Origin: Catenovulum agarivorans YM01
Lineage (GTDB): Bacteria; Pseudomonadota; Gammaproteobacteria; Enterobacterales; Alteromonadaceae
Assembly: GCF_000281085.1 (NCBI RefSeq)
Contig: NZ_JH767536.1
Coordinates: 60,723-116,659 of the forward strand
Reading direction: 5' to 3'
Length of the DNA: 55,937 nucleotides
Shown here: positions 54,098-55,937 of the stretch, in pieces
Numbering within the stretch: the stretch's first letter is position 1
Layout: each line of letters opens with the position of its first letter
The notes under the pieces: generated by a model
What the model was told of the DNA's origin: nothing
Databases searched by the model: none
What the model saw: the letters and a program-made list of their open reading frames with translations, nothing else
Translations under genes and position numbers: made by a program

Positions 54098-54961
54098 ATT
54101 GTTTTTAGGGACTATTCGTTTTCTCAAATTTTTTGCTTTTGCATTTTCAATTCCGATCGATTCTATTATTTCCCTTTCTATTTCCATGCTATCCACATTG
54201 CCCTTGGTGGTTCCAACCAGGTGGTAATGATCTTCGCCTCTCTCAACAAGTCCTGGATTTTTAACTGCTGGATGATTAATAAGAAGCTCCATAGCCTGAT
54301 TAACTTTTGTTGAAGATTCTCTGCCAAGGCAAATGTCTATATCCGAATCACCCATGAAATTATCAAATTCACTTCTCGTGCGCCCCATTCGATCTAGTCT
54401 ATTTATCGATCTCCTCATGCTTTTTAATTCTTCGATAATAAACTCTTGTCCGGAAACTTCTTTTTGGTCTATTTTGGCAACCTTAAATTCGCCAAAGTGC
54501 TTGAGAAAGGTTGTATAATTTTCGTCTTCAGTAGATTTTTTGTATGTTGCCTTTAGTTTGTCTGACAGTTTTTTCTTGAATTCAACTACCTTCGTAAATC
54601 TCAAATCCCTTGGATATTCAATATGCTCGATAGCTGATGTATCAAATGAATATGTTGTTTTGTCATCTTTAATAATTATGGTTGGCTTGTCGAATGCTAA
54701 TCTCATCCCAAGTTCGAACATAACATTTGGATTTTTTCCACTCACATCACATACAACTATCGGATTTTCATACAAATTCTGAATAATCCTTTTATGTATA
54801 ATTCCAACATCGTCTGCATTGCTTACCAACTCACCATCGAAGCCAGCGTCATCAATCGCCTCATTGATAATTTCGAGTACATCAGCCCAATGGGCTTCAC
54901 TACAGCCATCAATCACTGAGATTGGCATCACGATTCCGCATTGTAATTTTTCATCACTCAT
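54092..54961 (-). CDS. TIR/deoxyribosyltransferase-like protein on a cassette
   Basis: 289 residues. The N-terminal ~145 residues form a Rossmann-like domain with CGIVMPIS, the motif VVCDVSGKNPNVMFELGMRLAFDKPTIIIKDD and FDTSAIEHIEYPRDLRF. The CDxSxxNPNVMFELG signature is seen in TIR-like and nucleoside 2-deoxyribosyltransferase-like families, where the Glu is the candidate catalytic residue for N-glycosidic bond cleavage (NAD or nucleosides). The C-terminal half (helical linker IIEELKSMRRSINRLDRM, then a small alpha/beta part) is unassigned. A CCAAGGATAAATC leader precedes the ATG. Family context suggests an anti-phage or stress effector; this is inference. Confidence 0.75.
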   Translation of the reverse strand: MSDEKLQCGIVMPISVIDGCSEAHWADVLEIINEAIDDAGFDGELVSNADDVGIIHKRIIQNLYENPIVVCDVSGKNPNVMFELGMRLAFDKPTIIIKDDKTTYSFDTSAIEHIEYPRDLRFTKVVEFKKKLSDKLKATYKKSTEDENYTTFLKHFGEFKVAKIDQKEVSGQEFIIEELKSMRRSINRLDRMGRTRSEFDNFMGDSDIDICLGRESSTKVNQAMELLINHPAVKNPGLVERGEDHYHLVGTTKGNVDSMEIEREIIESIGIENAKAKNLRKRIVPKNNG

Positions 54962-55208
54962 GATTTATCCTTGGTTCATATTGGCTAACAGCTTAATCAT
55001 TAGAAGTGCGTATAGAATTTTTCAATAATGAGTCTATTAACACCATTCCAATACGTTTTAAATTAATAATTTCATAAACTTAAGCCTAGATTAACTAAAA
55101 TGCAATAATAATTTTTTGGCTGAAGCCAAGCCAATCGTCAAAGCGAGTACAATTTAAAGCTCGTTTAAAACTTTCACATCCATTGTAAAAGCGATTTTTA
55201 TATACCCG

Positions 55209-55502
55209 TTACGCCACAGCAAATTTGATAGGCTGCACCCTAGTTAGGTTAACACTTTGTTTAGCTTGCCAAAGATCGTAATTATCTTGCATAGTCAGCC
55301 AACTTTCTGGGCTTCGGCCCAAAGCTTTAGACAATCTTAACGCCATTTCTGGCGTAACTGCACTCTGGCCTTTAAGAATTCGATTAAGAGTTGAAGGTGA
55401 TACATCTAACTGTTTCGCGACAAACCTACAGCTGTAACCGAAAGGTTCCATGTATACATCGGAAATAAATTCACCCGGATGCGGTGGATTATGCATATTC
55501 AT
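55209..55502 (-). CDS. higA: HigA-family antitoxin
   Basis: 97 residues: HPGEFISDVYMEPFGYSCRFVAKQLDVSPSTLNRILKGQSAVTPEMALRLSKALGRSPESWLTMQDNYDLWQA is the full HigA/VapI HTH module. It overlaps the toxin stop by one base (TAATG). It binds HigB and represses the operon. Confidence 0.95.
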   Translation of the reverse strand: MNMHNPPHPGEFISDVYMEPFGYSCRFVAKQLDVSPSTLNRILKGQSAVTPEMALRLSKALGRSPESWLTMQDNYDLWQAKQSVNLTRVQPIKFAVA

Positions 55503-55780
55503 TAGTGATAATCCTCATAATTTAAAATAAACGCATTTCCGTCAATAAATTCGAACGTAACACGCCAGTTACCATTTACCGTTATAGACCAAATGCCGTC
55601 ACGATCTCCTTTAAGTTGATGTAACTTGTACCCTGGAAGATCAATATCATCAATTATGGTCGCGGTATCAATAGCGGCTAATTGCATTCTTAGTTTACGT
55701 TCATGTTTAGCTTGAATACCCGCCTTACTGCCCGTTTCAAAGAATTTCTTTAGTCCTTTGTGTCTAAATGATTTAATCAT
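55502..55780 (-). CDS. higB: HigB-family toxin (mRNA endonuclease)
   Basis: 92 residues from the ATG at 55780; the longer frame to 55855 would add an unlikely Cys-rich extension. Family motifs: MIKSFRHKGLKKFFETGSKAGI, RLRMQLAAIDTA-like RKLRMQLAAID, PGYKLHQLKGDRDGIWSITVNGNWRVTFEF, and NYEDYH at the end. The toxin gene precedes the antitoxin gene, the normal order for higBA. Confidence 0.95.
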   Translation of the reverse strand: MIKSFRHKGLKKFFETGSKAGIQAKHERKLRMQLAAIDTATIIDDIDLPGYKLHQLKGDRDGIWSITVNGNWRVTFEFIDGNAFILNYEDYH

Positions 55781-55882
55781 ACAGAGAGTGTAGCGCGTTG
55801 CGCAACATGAGTCTAGAAAAACCTTAAAACCCACCAGAACAATCCTACCAATCACACTTGTTGAGTAATTGGAATTTCGCGC

Positions 55883-55937
55883 TCATTTATTCCATCATTT
55901 ATTCCATCATTTATTCCATCATTTATTCCATCATTTA
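55883..55937. repeat. 12-base tandem repeat running off the window end
   Basis: TCATTTATTCCA repeated four times exactly (55883-55930) plus 7 bases of a fifth copy, continuing past the end of the window. It is not part of an ORF I can support. Confidence 0.9.

Larger units (their letters stand above)
54019..54988 (-). mobile_element. Solitary integron-type gene cassette
   Basis: A 970-base unit on the minus strand. It begins TTAGCC (54988-54983), ends at G of GTTAAAT (54019), contains one gene (54092-54961) and an attC-like site at its 3' end. The cassette's own R'' box (GGCTAAC) is the exact complement of the GTTAGCC formed at the 5' boundary, as expected when a circular cassette opens at G^TT. 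No integrase gene, attI or neighbouring attC was seen, so it seems to be inserted at a secondary site. Confidence 0.55.

Noticed and set aside
54019-55780. A resident chromosomal integron array
   Set aside because: No integrase or attI and only one attC-like site; higBA is not flanked by attC boxes, so at most one cassette is supported.

Overview
The window looks like the chromosome of a marine gammaproteobacterium of the Alteromonadales (Catenovulum/Alteromonas/Colwellia-like). The pointers are its AT-rich base composition, many outer-membrane lipoproteins, a GlyGly-CTERM (rhombosortase) substrate, TonB-dependent receptors (TBDRs) with Fur- and Zur-type operators, and an RpoE-ChrR regulon of the type found in Vibrio and Shewanella. 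The genus is inferred from general resemblance only. No rRNA, tRNA, CRISPR array, prophage or transposase was seen.

Layout. 0-9.6 kb: envelope genes of unknown role, namely a Cys-rich coiled-coil protein, a PKD-repeat lipoprotein ending in a TonB C-terminal domain, a dihaem lipoprotein cytochrome, and a two-gene membrane sensor-like pair. 9.7-15.5 kb: secreted phosphoester hydrolases (SurE-like, PhoX-like, EEP nuclease/phosphatase) in two convergent transcription units sharing a bidirectional terminator. 15.7-20.5 kb: alr, a DUF1993 protein, a duplicated hairpin repeat block, a LysR regulator, a glutathionyl-hydroquinone-reductase-like GST and an HD phosphohydrolase. 20.7-25.4 kb: an IclR regulator followed by a tight operon of a small protein, a GMC oxidoreductase, a VioB/RebD-type ferritin-like protein and a DUF952 fusion, which is an uncharacterised oxidative module. 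25.5-29.1 kb: a BarA-type hybrid kinase plus a REC-GGDEF regulator. 29.2-35.1 kb: a Fur-box-controlled iron operon (TBDR, PepSY-TM, DUF2271, DUF4198, membrane flavoreductase). 35.1-36.6 kb: two lipoproteins.

36.7-51.6 kb holds an ECF sigma factor/ChrR (singlet-oxygen type) regulon on the minus strand: LON-domain protein-RpoE-ChrR, an NTF2-like protein, SDR-oxidase-DUF1365-Cfa-DUF2878, and the outlying Chalcone_3-DUF3833 pair. Three promoters of the form TGAWCY-N16-CGTA were found in front of three of these units. The regulon is split by a plus-strand block: a NosFY-like ABC transporter with two large-domain permeases and a TBDR, preceded by a near-perfect Zur box. This is a candidate zinc-starvation transport system.

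51.7-55.9 kb is accessory: yefM-yoeB with a recognisable operator, a DUF2726 protein, a PLD-family protein, a solitary integron-type gene cassette with its own attC carrying a TIR/deoxyribosyltransferase-like gene, higBA, and a 12-bp tandem array running off the window end. Three different families of hairpin (MITE/REP-like) repeats occupy the larger intergenic gaps. One of them sits between the predicted sigma-dependent promoter and the SDR operon.
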